Assembly (NCBI GenBank): GCA_021819035.1
Contig: JAKASL010000001.1
Coordinates: 744,001 to 808,000, forward strand
Source of the DNA: an archaeon
GTDB lineage: Archaea > Thermoproteota > Nitrososphaeria > Nitrososphaerales > Gagatemarchaeaceae
Direction of reading: 5' to 3'
DNA length: 64,000 bases
Below, piece by piece: positions 40,926-49,423 of this stretch (its first letter is position 1; the number at the start of each line of letters is the position of its first letter). The position numbers and the translations under genes were made by a program. The notes under the pieces are model-generated. The model made no database searches, was not told where the DNA came from, and saw nothing but the letters and a program-made list of their open reading frames with translations.

Positions 40926-41195
40926 CTATCTGGGGAGGTAAGCCTGGGAGTGGGTGCCGGTCGAGAGGAACGTCAGCGCCCTCTGAGACGCCCCGAACAC
41001 CACCAGCAGGTTCCCCCTGACCCTGTGGCTCCAGCTGCAGAAGTATGCCTTCCTCTCGAGGTGGTGAGCCAGCAGGGTCGGGTCGTCTGCAGACAGGATC
41101 AGCCTGACCCCTCCCTCGACCAGCCTGCGCTGGGACGGGGCTAGCTCGCGGTACCTCCTGACGAACTCGTCAGTGTATCTCGCGCGTCTCGACAC
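40926..41195 (-). CDS. RelE/YoeB-like toxin
   Basis: 89 aa: RRARYTDEFVRRYRELAPSQ, LVEGGVRLILSADDPTLLAH, AYFCSWSHRVRGNLLVVFGA and the closing FLSTGTHSQAYL. The order of strands and the terminal His/Tyr fit the RelE mRNA interferase fold. It is separated by 3 nt from its antitoxin. Confidence 0.75.
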   Translation of the reverse strand: MSRRARYTDEFVRRYRELAPSQRRLVEGGVRLILSADDPTLLAHHLERKAYFCSWSHRVRGNLLVVFGASQRALTFLSTGTHSQAYLPR

Positions 41196-41198
41196 GGC

Positions 41199-41567
41199 TC
41201 ACGCCTCCCCTGCGAGCTCCCTCAGGAAATCGACAGCGTCATGCCCCTTCGGGACCTCGCGGACCCTCCCCTTGCCGGCGTCTTCCACCCCTGCCACGAC
41301 GCTCTGTTCGAATTCCCTGTCGAGCATGATGAAGACGTTCGTCAGCATCTGTTCCTTCGGCTGCCCCTCCCTCGAGGCCCTGGAGACGTAGTCTATCACC
41401 TCGAGGAGCGACGACGCCGAGATCTCAGCGGGGGGAGAGACCGCCGCCCGCAGCGCCTCCTCTACGACGAGGCTCAGGGCCCCCCTCCTCCCGCCGTACT
41501 TCTCCTTGACTATCCTCCTGACCTCCTTCGCGAGGTCCTCGTCCACCCTGACCAGGATCTGAGCCAT
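41199..41567 (-). CDS. RelB/RHH-type antitoxin
   Basis: 122 aa: AQILVRVDEDLAKEVRRIVK, YGGRRGALSLVVEEALRAAV is a ribbon-helix-helix domain; a long helical extension follows (EVIDYVSRASREGQPKEQML). CTTATCTG is 26 nt before the ATG. Confidence 0.75.
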   Translation of the reverse strand: MAQILVRVDEDLAKEVRRIVKEKYGGRRGALSLVVEEALRAAVSPPAEISASSLLEVIDYVSRASREGQPKEQMLTNVFIMLDREFEQSVVAGVEDAGKGRVREVPKGHDAVDFLRELAGEA

Positions 41568-41774
41568 ATCTTAAGAGATCATAGCATATCAGATAAGCCT
41601 TGCGTGTTCCGGGGTCCACGATGGGGGCGTCCTGCCTCAGGCACTCGAAGATAGTCAGCGTCTACGCCTGCTGCGACGACTTGGCAGCGGACCGGGAGAG
41701 ACGCGGCTGCCGTGGAAAACCCGCCTCCCGCAGGACGGCTCATCCTCCCAGGGGGGCCGCTCGCGGCTCGGTCC

Positions 41775-42491
41775 TCAGCCCCTGCAGACGAAGCCGTAGT
41801 GGTAGGGGCTAACCTCGAACGCCTTGATGTCAGAGAAGCCGGCTCGACGGAGATGGCCGCGCGACTCCGACTCGGAGAGGCGTATGCCTACCGGAGGCCC
41901 GAAACCGTTGTCTACCTTCCTCCAGTCGACGTCCACGGCGGCCCCGCCCTTCTTCATCACCCTCCTCACCTCCCGCAGGAAGGACGGAACGTCGTCGAGG
42001 TCGTGCATCACGTTCGCGAAGAGGACCACGTCCGCCGCCCCGCCCTCCAGAGTCGTCCGCGAGACGTCCGCCCTGACCACCTTCACCCTCGCCGCCACCC
42101 CTGGCCCTGCAGCCCTCAGGTTCCTCCTGAGGTGCGACAGCATCGTCTCGCTCGAATCGACGGCGAAGACGACCCCTCGCTCCCCCACCGCCTCCGCAAG
42201 AGGGATGGTGAAGAACCCGGGGCCGCACCCGAGGTCGGCCACGGACGACCCCTGCTTGACCCCGGCGGCGGAGACTATGACCGACGGGTCCTGCCAGGCC
42301 CTCCTCTCCTCAGACATCAGCGCCTCCGCGAATCCGTCTTCGTCCGTAGCGCCCTCCTCCCGGCCGGCGCTAATGAGTGTTTCCCGGCGTCCGGCCGTTG
42401 GTAGGAGTATGTCCATCTGGGACAGCGCCTCCTTGGCGCCGTCGGCACCCTCCTCGTTCCTGCCTGCCATGGTCGCGTCGTCCCACGGCAC
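41775..42491 (-). CDS. class I SAM-dependent methyltransferase, copy 2
   Basis: 238 aa. The core is nearly identical to copy 1 at 10063: VADLGCGPGFFTIPLAEAVG, VVFAVDSSETMLSHLRRNL, DVVLFANVMHDLDDVP and PPVGIRLSESESRGHL. It ends YHYGFVCRG. GTG at 42491 is near the start expected from the shared TATA box at 42526, and the flank is well formed, so this is probably the parental gene. Substrate unknown; the fold is that of small-molecule methyltransferases such as UbiE. Confidence 0.82.
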   Translation of the reverse strand: MPWDDATMAGRNEEGADGAKEALSQMDILLPTAGRRETLISAGREEGATDEDGFAEALMSEERRAWQDPSVIVSAAGVKQGSSVADLGCGPGFFTIPLAEAVGERGVVFAVDSSETMLSHLRRNLRAAGPGVAARVKVVRADVSRTTLEGGAADVVLFANVMHDLDDVPSFLREVRRVMKKGGAAVDVDWRKVDNGFGPPVGIRLSESESRGHLRRAGFSDIKAFEVSPYHYGFVCRG

Positions 42492-42525
42492 GCGTCCGTA
42501 GGAAGGACGCCCTTGCTCCCCATTT

Positions 42526-42533
42526 CTTATAAC
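42526..42533. promoter_or_regulatory. TATA box between methyltransferase and flippase
   Basis: CTTATAAC is 27 nt before the TTG of the flippase. Its reverse complement GTTATAAG lies 39 nt before the methyltransferase GTG. It may serve both. Confidence 0.55.
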
Positions 42534-42556
42534 CGGAGGCCCCTCGGCCGCCCCGG

Positions 42557-44074
42557 TTGCAGCCTGAACAGGGGCCGGGAGGGGGCTCCGACAGAGGGAG
42601 GAACATCGTCCGGGGCCTCGGCTCTCTGACGGCCCAGAGCGCCCTCAGCGCCCTGCTCGGGTTCGTCCTGTTCTTCTCGCTGGTCAGGTTCCTCCCCGCC
42701 TCGATGTACGGGAGGTACGCCGCCGTCCAGGTCACGGTGGGGATCGCCGGGACCTTCGCCGGGTTCGGCCTCAGCTCGGCCGTGGTGAGGTACCTCGCCC
42801 CCGGGTCGTCCGGGAGGTCGGTGGGAGGGTGGGGGGAGGCGAAGGCGGCCCTCCTCCTAGTGGTCGCGCTCTCCGCCGCGGCGACCGCCGCTCTGGCGGG
42901 CCTGGCCCCTTACTTCTCGGCGTACTTCTCGAAGGGCCCCTCGTCCATCTGGGTCTTCGAGCTGGGGGCCCTCTGGCTCTTCACCTCCGCCCTCGCCTCC
43001 CCGATGCAGTCCCTCCTCCAGGGGATGCGCAGGTACGGGACCCTGGCCAGGGTCCTGGTGGTCTCCAGGGTGGTCGCCGTGGCCGTCGCCGTGGTCGGGG
43101 TGGCCCTCTACCGGAGCCTCGCGGTGGCAGTGGCCTCCCAGGGGCTCTACGGCGCCCTCATCGCCTTCTCCATCCTCCCGCTCGTCTTCGGGCCCCTGCG
43201 GAGGGCCGACCCGCGCCCCCACTTCCGGAAGGTGGTCCGCTACGCGCTCCCCCTCGGGCTCGCCGGCCTCGTCTCCGTCGTCGCCGGGAACGCCGACATA
43301 GTGGTGGTGGGGGGGTACCTGAACTCCGAGTCGCTCGCCGTCTACAACGCCACCGTCACCATCTCCGGGGTCCTCTCGGCCTTCTTCATCACCCCCCTCG
43401 TCACAGCCCTCTTCGCAGAGAGCTCGCTCAGCTCGGAGAGCAGGGACGAGCTGAGGCTCGGGACGAGCCTCTCCATCCGCTTCCTCCTGATGACCCTCCT
43501 CCCCGCCTCTCTCTTCGCCGCGGCCATGTCGACCCAGCTCTTCGACCTCTTCAGCGGGGGCGGCGCCTACTCGCAGGGGATACCGTTCCTCCAACTAATC
43601 ACCCTGATGTACGTCTTCACAGGGGTCCAGTCGGTGATTCTCTACATCCTGCAGGGCGTGAGCAGGACGCGCCAGGTCCTCATCGTAGGGGCGGTGACCG
43701 CCGTGGGCGAGGTCCTCCTCTCCGCCTCCCTGGTCCCAGGCTACGGGCTCGCGGGGGCCGCCTACAGCCGCGTGGCGATGTTCGTCGTCGGCTGCGGCCT
43801 GTCCCTGTACTTCATACGCGACTATCTCCCGAGGCCCTTCGACCTCCGCTTCGTCGCCAAGGCCCTGGCGGCGTCGGCCGTCCCAGCCTTCGCCGTCTAC
43901 GTCCCGTCGGTGGCGATATCCTCGCGGCTCGTCACCATCGTCCCGTACACCCTCCTCGGGGTAGCGCTGTTCGTCGCCTGCGCGAAGGCCCTCAGGCTCC
44001 TCAGCGACGAGGACAAGTCGTACGTCCGCCACGTCCTCCCCCCCGGGTTGCGCTGGGTCCTCCGACTGCTGTAG
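42557..44074 (+). CDS. polysaccharide flippase (MATE/Wzx-like)
   Basis: 505 aa with about 12-14 membrane segments. The N-terminus (LGSLTAQSALSALLGFVLFF, RFLPASMYGRYAAVQVTVGI) and the middle LPLGLAGLVSVVAGNADIVV are typical of the Wzx/RfbX family, which moves lipid-linked sugars across the membrane. No glycosyltransferase is adjacent; the surface glycoproteins in this window could be end users. Leaderless TTG start. Confidence 0.85.
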   Translation: MQPEQGPGGGSDRGRNIVRGLGSLTAQSALSALLGFVLFFSLVRFLPASMYGRYAAVQVTVGIAGTFAGFGLSSAVVRYLAPGSSGRSVGGWGEAKAALLLVVALSAAATAALAGLAPYFSAYFSKGPSSIWVFELGALWLFTSALASPMQSLLQGMRRYGTLARVLVVSRVVAVAVAVVGVALYRSLAVAVASQGLYGALIAFSILPLVFGPLRRADPRPHFRKVVRYALPLGLAGLVSVVAGNADIVVVGGYLNSESLAVYNATVTISGVLSAFFITPLVTALFAESSLSSESRDELRLGTSLSIRFLLMTLLPASLFAAAMSTQLFDLFSGGGAYSQGIPFLQLITLMYVFTGVQSVILYILQGVSRTRQVLIVGAVTAVGEVLLSASLVPGYGLAGAAYSRVAMFVVGCGLSLYFIRDYLPRPFDLRFVAKALAASAVPAFAVYVPSVAISSRLVTIVPYTLLGVALFVACAKALRLLSDEDKSYVRHVLPPGLRWVLRLL

Positions 44075-44704
44075 GGCTCCCGCGCCCTCAGGCCCTGCCG
44101 ACGGGCGTGCGAAGCCGCAGAGGGCCCTCCTCGAAGGTGAGGGAGAACGCCAAACCGAGAGCTCGTGCCCTGGCTCGCTGAGGGCGGACCCTGGGAGGCT
44201 GCCCACGTGCGTGGCGCGGGGGCCCGCAATGGCGCGGGTCACTCCCGGTCGCCTACTGGTCTCCGACCGTCCAGGATATCCCCGAGCGCATAGCCCTCAT
44301 CTCCAGGCTAACCGAGCGCGGGGGACTCGGTCCTCCCGTGGGTCGCCGCGAGGGCCGGCCCGGCGGGGGGACGCTCTGGCAGGGGGGACCGGGCCGCAAT
44401 CCCCCGCCTTCAACCGGGGGGAGCCCCCCCGTGGCGTCCGGGACCGTCCGCCGCGCCGCCGCGCGGCCGCCTCGTCCGACCGGAGCCGACTCCCTATCTT
44501 ATATCGGGGGAGCCGCCGCCCCTGTGGATAGACCATGGTCTGCGCGACGGCTAGCCGCGCGTCCGCTCCACCCGGGGCGGTCGGAAGGGCGCCTCCTCGT
44601 GCACCGCGCAGCTGCGGGGGCGAGTAGGGGCTGGCCACCTCGTTGGGGGTCTCCGCAGGGGACGACGGCCGGTCCCTGGACGCACGGGCCGGGGGTCCGC
44701 GCGC
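44075..44704. other. 630-nt gap with isolated TATA box
   Basis: No protein gene is seen. CTTATATCG (about 44495-44503) is a good TATA box but lies 205 nt before the next start (44705), far for a leaderless genome. The sequence between is GC-rich and self-complementary in parts, so a small RNA or a long leader is possible. No known RNA family was recognised. Confidence 0.35.
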
Positions 44705-45553
44705 TTGAACAGGCCGCTGCAGGTGGAGGAGGGGCTGCACGCCGCCCTTCAGAGGCCCGTCCCCCGCGTGGAGCAGGGGACGATAATCGCAGTCGCAGGG
44801 ACCCTCCTCGACGTCCCCCGGAGGGAGGTGCTTCTCGTGACCGACGACAGGGAGCCGGACCTCCTGGCCACTGGGAGGAAGTGGAGGGCTTTCGGGGGAT
44901 ACTCGCTCATAGAAAGGCTCCTGGCGACCCAGCCAGAGGACCTCTACACGGTCCTCTTCCACCCGGTCGAGCACTGCACCATCCGCATGGAAAAGGTCCC
45001 CGCCCGCGGCGACCTGACCGCCGTGCTGGAGGCGTTCAAGAGGGCCAGGTTCGGGTGGGCCGTGGTCGAGTCGGCCACCACGGTAGGGCTCGTCACCCTG
45101 GCGGACGTCCTCGCCCTGTACGCCGACGGCTCCATCGACACCCACCTGCGGCTCCGGGACGTCGCCTCTTCCCCGGTGTTCGCCCTCCCCGGCGGGACCG
45201 AGCTCAGGGACGCCCTCCTTGGGATGATGAAGAGGAGGGTCCGCAGGGTCAGGGTGGAGGGGACCGACGGCTTCGTCTCCGACAGGGAGGTACTGTCTTA
45301 CGTCTTCAGCCCTCCGAGGCTCTATCAGGTGAAGGAGTCCCCAGAGTCGATGTTCGAGCCCGCGCTCGAGGAGGTGGGCCGGGTGAAGCCGGCGGACGTC
45401 GACGGGGGGACGAGGGTGAAGGACGCGGCGGCCGCCATCGGGCCGGAGACCGGCGGCTTCCTGACAATAGACGGCGGCGAGATGGTCGTCACCCCATGGG
45501 ACATCGTGATGAAGCCATGGGCCTTGGGGAAGCTGAGCGTCTCCCGCAGGTGA
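44705..45553 (+). CDS. CBS-domain protein
   Basis: 282 aa with four CBS-like repeats. The second (VPARGDLTAVLEAFKRARFG, TVGLVTLADVLALYADG) and third (LRDVASSPVFALPGGTELRD, RRVRRVRVEGTDGFVSDREV) are clearest. CBS pairs bind adenosine nucleotides and switch partner proteins. The C-terminus ends ETGGFLTIDGGEMVVTPWDI. TTG start. No enzyme domain is fused. Confidence 0.78.
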   Translation: MNRPLQVEEGLHAALQRPVPRVEQGTIIAVAGTLLDVPRREVLLVTDDREPDLLATGRKWRAFGGYSLIERLLATQPEDLYTVLFHPVEHCTIRMEKVPARGDLTAVLEAFKRARFGWAVVESATTVGLVTLADVLALYADGSIDTHLRLRDVASSPVFALPGGTELRDALLGMMKRRVRRVRVEGTDGFVSDREVLSYVFSPPRLYQVKESPESMFEPALEEVGRVKPADVDGGTRVKDAAAAIGPETGGFLTIDGGEMVVTPWDIVMKPWALGKLSVSRR

Positions 45554-45725
45554 GGCGGCGCGGAGCGCCGCGAGGGAGGCGGCCCAGAGGCCTCGGCCGG
45601 GCGTCCTTAGGCGCGGGCCGTCCCCCGGGGTCTCACTCCGGGGTCGGACGCGGAGGCGGGGCGCCCATCCGTCCCCCTGCCTCCCCCCTGCAAACGCCTA
45701 AATCGGCGCCCCCCACGCCGACCCC

Positions 45726-46280
45726 ATGAGAAGATACGGGTTCGAAGAAAGGGACGTGAAGCCCGCCGATGTCTATGAGCACATCAAGTCGCTCCTGGTG
45801 GGCGAGGGCTTCAAGGTCACGTCCGAGGAGAAGAAGGACGGGTACCTAGACCTCCACGCCAGGAAGTCGAGCGCGGAGAAGATAGTCCTGGGGAAGGTGA
45901 GGGACGTCGACGCCGTCGTGGCCGGGACGACTGGGAAGTTCGAGGTCCAGCTCCACGCCGGGGTCTGGGGGAGGGACCTGATGGTCCCTGCCATAGAAGG
46001 GATCGCCACCCTGGGGGCCGCCCCCGCCGTCCAGCTCCACGAAGCCCACGAGTTCGAGGAGAGGCTCTGGGAGCAGATAGTAAGCAAGATCGACCCGTCG
46101 CTCAAGGTGAGCAAGGTGGACGGGATGCTCTTCAAGTCCCAGGACGAGCTGGACAAGCACCTCCAGGCGCTCCAGCAGGCCCAGCAGCAGGCCGCGAACA
46201 GCATGATGATGTACGGCGGCATCGGGATGATGGGGATGGGCCTGATGGGGATGGGGATGATGGGCGGGCTGTGGATCTAG
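45726..46280 (+). CDS. hypothetical protein with Met/Gly-rich C-terminus
   Basis: 184 aa. Residues 1-125 form an alpha/beta domain (DVKPADVYEHIKSLLVGEGF, LHAGVWGRDLMVPAIEGIAT) like archaeal DUF-type SHS2/Bet v1-like folds. A Gln-rich helix (QALQQAQQQAANS) leads into a tail of Met and Gly (YGGIGMMGMGLMGMGMMGG). The tail could insert in membrane or bind Cu(I). CCTAAATC is 25 nt before the ATG. Confidence 0.7.
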   Translation: MRRYGFEERDVKPADVYEHIKSLLVGEGFKVTSEEKKDGYLDLHARKSSAEKIVLGKVRDVDAVVAGTTGKFEVQLHAGVWGRDLMVPAIEGIATLGAAPAVQLHEAHEFEERLWEQIVSKIDPSLKVSKVDGMLFKSQDELDKHLQALQQAQQQAANSMMMYGGIGMMGMGLMGMGMMGGLWI

Positions 46281-46894
46281 AGGAAAGGCACCTGCCAGCT
46301 GACCTCTCCAATCTCCAGCGGCTTTGACGAAGGGGGCCCTCGCCGAAGGCGCATCCCAAGGGGGCCGTCGGCGCCGGTCGCGCATCTAAGTTTCTGAAGA
46401 GCGCATAGCCGATTGACCCTGTCCAGCCAGGACAGGTGTGAGGAGTCCCCTGACCCCCTCGGGCTGAGCGCCGCCCACCGATTTTTCGGTTGCCCTCCTG
46501 CTTCCACTCCTCTCAGCCATTATCGAGGTCGACATGCTCGTGGCGACCACCCCCGCGACTGCTGCCAGGAACAGGACGACGTACGCTGATGCGAGATGGG
46601 ACTCGGAGGGGCTGGCACCGATCCCGAAGGCGGAGAAGGACATCACAGAGAGCAATAGCAGCGTCAGGCTTCGAAGCGTCCCAATCTCCCTCCAACACCT
46701 CCTCGGGAGGACCTGAAGATAACCGAAATGGATTCCTAATCCGTAGCTGTGATATCATGTCCCACCGACCGAGGGGAGAGATGTCTCTACATGAGACGCC
46801 AGCCACAGGAGGCCCGGAGGCCCCTCCCCATCTGCCCGTGGGGCCGGATGCCAGCGTTAAAATGCGCCTCCGGCAGACAGTACGGCCGTAGAGT
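46281..46894. other. gap with one weak small frame
   Basis: Only the low-confidence membrane frame at 46386-46643 is worth naming. GCGTTAAAAT (46854-46863) is the box for the downstream gene at 46895. Confidence 0.3.
46386..46643 (-). CDS. possible small membrane protein
   Basis: 85 aa from ATG 46643: one clear hydrophobic segment (ASAYVVLFLAAVAGVVATSM) and a basic-polar tail. No close TATA box, and codon use is less convincing than the neighbours. It may be a chance frame. Confidence 0.3.
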   Translation of the reverse strand: MSFSAFGIGASPSESHLASAYVVLFLAAVAGVVATSMSTSIMAERSGSRRATEKSVGGAQPEGVRGLLTPVLAGQGQSAMRSSET

Positions 46895-47506
46895 TTGACA
46901 GGCGAAGCGGACCCGAAGGAGGGGAGGAAGGCGACGAACCCGCTCCGTGGGCTCATCAGGAAGCCCCAGGTCCTCGGGGCGAAGGAGTCCAGGGACAGCG
47001 TCCGCGCCCTCCTATCGCACGTGGACATCGACCCGGCCCTCCCTCCGAGCCTCACGGCCAGGGCCAGGGCGCTGAAGGAGGGGGTCGAAGCCGCCAACGG
47101 GGTGTTCAAGCTGGACATACTCCAAGACCTGGCGGACGAGGCCTCCGCAGGGGACGTCAGGAAGAGGTTCGCCGCGCTGGCGATCAAGACAGCCAGCAAG
47201 CAGGTGATGGACTACAGGAGGCTACTGGAGGAGCGGGAAAGGGAGCACAGGGAACTCAACGAGGCGGTGGTACGCGCCTGGGAGGCCTTGCAGGAGGAGC
47301 AGGCGCCGATGCTCCGGTTCCTGGCGAAGCACGCCCCCGACGACCCCGAGGTCGAGCGCGCGAGAGAGGCGCTTGGAAGGTTCACGACGGGGATGGAGGA
47401 GGCGAAGGCAGAGGTAGAGGGTGCCGGGGCGCTGATCGCCGCCTCCAAGGCCAAGGAGACAGCCCTCGAGAAGATGCTCGAGGGGGCCTCCAAGGGGCTG
47501 AAGTAG
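46895..47506 (+). CDS. coiled-coil protein
   Basis: 203 aa, TTG start, almost all helical. Residues 105-200 (DYRRLLEEREREHRELNEAV, EEQAPMLRFLAKHAPDDPEV, EALGRFTTGMEEAKAEVEGA) show heptads for a long coiled coil. No signal peptide. It may be structural or scaffold-like; no family recognised. Confidence 0.65.
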   Translation: MTGEADPKEGRKATNPLRGLIRKPQVLGAKESRDSVRALLSHVDIDPALPPSLTARARALKEGVEAANGVFKLDILQDLADEASAGDVRKRFAALAIKTASKQVMDYRRLLEEREREHRELNEAVVRAWEALQEEQAPMLRFLAKHAPDDPEVERAREALGRFTTGMEEAKAEVEGAGALIAASKAKETALEKMLEGASKGLK

Positions 47507-47573
47507 GGGGACCTAGAGGTCCGCGGGACGGCGCCGCCCGCAGGGATGGCGAGCCCTTTTCTACCCTGGGGAC

Positions 47574-48455
47574 GTGGTCCCCCGGGAGGGTCTTCTCCCT
47601 TTGCAACGCAAGGGACCGCGGTCCCGGGTTCTGCCTCCCTCCGAATCGCTGGATGGGTCCAGGCCCGGCGGGGGTCTGAAGGTCGGGTCCGCCCTCGTTG
47701 TCATGGCCCTGCTGGCGCTTTCTGTCGCGTCCGTCTTCTCGCCGAACTCCAGCGGCTTATCCCTGCCGTCGTGCGGGCCCGCATCCGCCATCGACATAGG
47801 TCTCACGGCGCCGGCCTGTCGCGCTGCCTCCCCTAGCTCTTGCACCGGCCCGGTCGAGCTCGACCACGCCGCACACGGCACCGCAGACGGCGCCCTGGAT
47901 GACCAGGGGCCTTCCACGCCGGGGTGGACGACAGCCATGACGGAGGGCGTCGCCATGACCCAGACGGCTACCTCGACGGCGACTGGGGACTCAACGTCGG
48001 CGACCACTTCCACATCGGCCACCAACTCCTCCTCCCCCACGCTCCCCGTCTGGGGGACGGTCCTGGTCTACGTCTACACGTCCAAGGGGGCCCCGGTCGC
48101 CGGGGCGATCGTCACCCTGTCCAGCTCCAGGACGACGCAGGTGTTCGCGCTGTACACAGGCCCGGACGGGGGCATCCAGTTCTACCGCCTCCCTCTCGGG
48201 GCTACGTACACGGCCACCGCCTACTTCGACGGCGCTAACGTCTCGGCTCCCATCTTCCTCGACTCGGCTGTCCCAGGCGGCACCGTCGTCCTGGAGCTCC
48301 CCGCCCCTCTACCGATGGCCTTCGTCTACGCCGTGGCAGGCGCAGCTGCTCTGGTCGTGGCCGGGGCGGCGTTCGTTTTCATCAGGGGTCGGCCCCGGGC
48401 GAAGCGAGCCGGGCAGGACGACGGGGAGAAGGTCGCGGCCCCAGGCGACGGGTAG
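47574..48455 (+). CDS. anchored surface protein with carboxypeptidase-regulatory-like domain
   Basis: 293 aa at most. The signal peptide is GSALVVMALLALSVASVF near residue 38, so the true start is probably downstream of 47574 but no good codon stands out. A Ser/Thr stalk (TATSTATGDSTSATTSTSAT) precedes VLVYVYTSKGAPVAGAIVTL, FYRLPLGATYTATAYFDGAN, a peptidase-regulatory/SdrD-like beta-sandwich. The C-terminus has a membrane helix (FVYAVAGAAALVVAGAAFVF) and a basic tail. Confidence 0.7.
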   Translation: MVPREGLLPLQRKGPRSRVLPPSESLDGSRPGGGLKVGSALVVMALLALSVASVFSPNSSGLSLPSCGPASAIDIGLTAPACRAASPSSCTGPVELDHAAHGTADGALDDQGPSTPGWTTAMTEGVAMTQTATSTATGDSTSATTSTSATNSSSPTLPVWGTVLVYVYTSKGAPVAGAIVTLSSSRTTQVFALYTGPDGGIQFYRLPLGATYTATAYFDGANVSAPIFLDSAVPGGTVVLELPAPLPMAFVYAVAGAAALVVAGAAFVFIRGRPRAKRAGQDDGEKVAAPGDG

Positions 48456-48819
48456 CGACGAGGGTGCCGTGTCGACCTCCGCGCGCTGGCCCTCTGTGTG
48501 TACCGTGGCCGCGACGGCCGAAGCCCGGCGTCCCACCGCCTGCAGGAGCCTTCTGGCGAATAGGTGAGACTTCACACACATATGATTAGTCGGTATCTAT
48601 GTATATTCCAATTTATATTCCAATTTATATTCCAATTTATATTCCAATTTACATCAAACGCAAGGAGGTGAGGATATCGGGCCATGGTCCAGCGAAATCC
48701 TCTCCTGAGCTGAGCGGGAAAGGCGAATCCGCATCTTGATGACGCGGACTTCGGCGAGCCTGTCTCCAGGCGTCGCAGGCCAGCGTCGACGTCGCCGGCT
48801 CTCGCGGGCGCGCCTTCGC
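48456..48819. other. gap holding an AT-rich island
   Basis: No gene. The segment about 48575-48660 is strongly AT-rich in a GC-rich setting and contains the 12-bp tandem repeat listed separately. Confidence 0.4.
48605..48652. repeat. four 12-bp AT-rich tandem repeats
   Basis: ATTCCAATTTAT occurs four times in a row (48605, 48617, 48629, 48641; the last ends AC). In one minus frame this reads NWNI four times, but that frame has no gene-like context. The AT-rich repeat could be an unwinding or protein-binding site. Confidence 0.8.
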
Positions 48820-49248
48820 CTAACCCACCGCTCTCTTCAGGAGCGAGACGACCCTTGCCTCCTCGTCGGCGTTCAGCTGCTTCAGCGCGAACGCGACAGG
48901 CCACATCCCACCCTCGTCGAGGTTGGCCTTGTCGCTGAAACCGAGCGTCGCGTATCTCGCCTTGAACTTCGCGGCGTCCTGGAAGTAGCAGACCACCCGT
49001 CCCTCCCTATCGGCGTATGCGGGCATCCCGTACCACGTCTTCGGCGTGAGCCCCGGAGCGTTGGCCCTGACGATGGCGTGGAGCCTCTCGCCGATGGCGC
49101 GATCTGACCCCTTCATCAAGGCGATCTTGGCAAGGACGGCGCTTTCGCCCCCGCCCCCGCTCATCCGTTCCCTGACCACCTCCCTCATCGCCGCCTTCTC
49201 CTCCTCTGTGAACCCCGCCCCCTTCGTCCTCTTCCGTGTATGTGACAT
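48820..49248 (-). CDS. DUF1801 (YdhG-like) protein
   Basis: 142 aa from ATG 49248: [20 protein letters not shown], then the DUF1801 core [40 protein letters not shown] and the closing [20 protein letters not shown]. The family is common in bacteria and some archaea, with a proposed role in iron handling in Bacillus. TCTATATCTA lies about 33 nt upstream. Confidence 0.78.
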   Translation of the reverse strand: MSHTRKRTKGAGFTEEEKAAMREVVRERMSGGGGESAVLAKIALMKGSDRAIGERLHAIVRANAPGLTPKTWYGMPAYADREGRVVCYFQDAAKFKARYATLGFSDKANLDEGGMWPVAFALKQLNADEEARVVSLLKRAVG

Positions 49249-49423
49249 GGTCACCGCCGCCTCCCCGGAAGCCCGTCTATATCTACGAAGGCCACAGACG
49301 CCCGCCGCGGGGTACCCACAGCCCTCCCTCGAGCTCTCCACCATGGCCGTCGGCTCCGCGAACACAATGGAGCATCGTGCCAGGTGACGTCGGAAGGCGA
49401 GCTCCAGGGCTACCTGTCGGTCC

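Noticed and set aside
41824-42501. Plus-strand frame opposite methyltransferase copy 2
   Set aside because: The same shadow appears opposite copy 1; the minus frame has the SAM motifs.
42829-44181. 450-residue open frame on the plus strand inside the flippase
   Set aside because: Arg/Pro-rich out-of-frame shadow; the flippase frame has clear membrane segments and a promoter.
44338-45729. 463-residue open frame overlapping the CBS gene
   Set aside because: Low-complexity Gly/Arg/Pro composition and no domain; the CBS frame explains the region.
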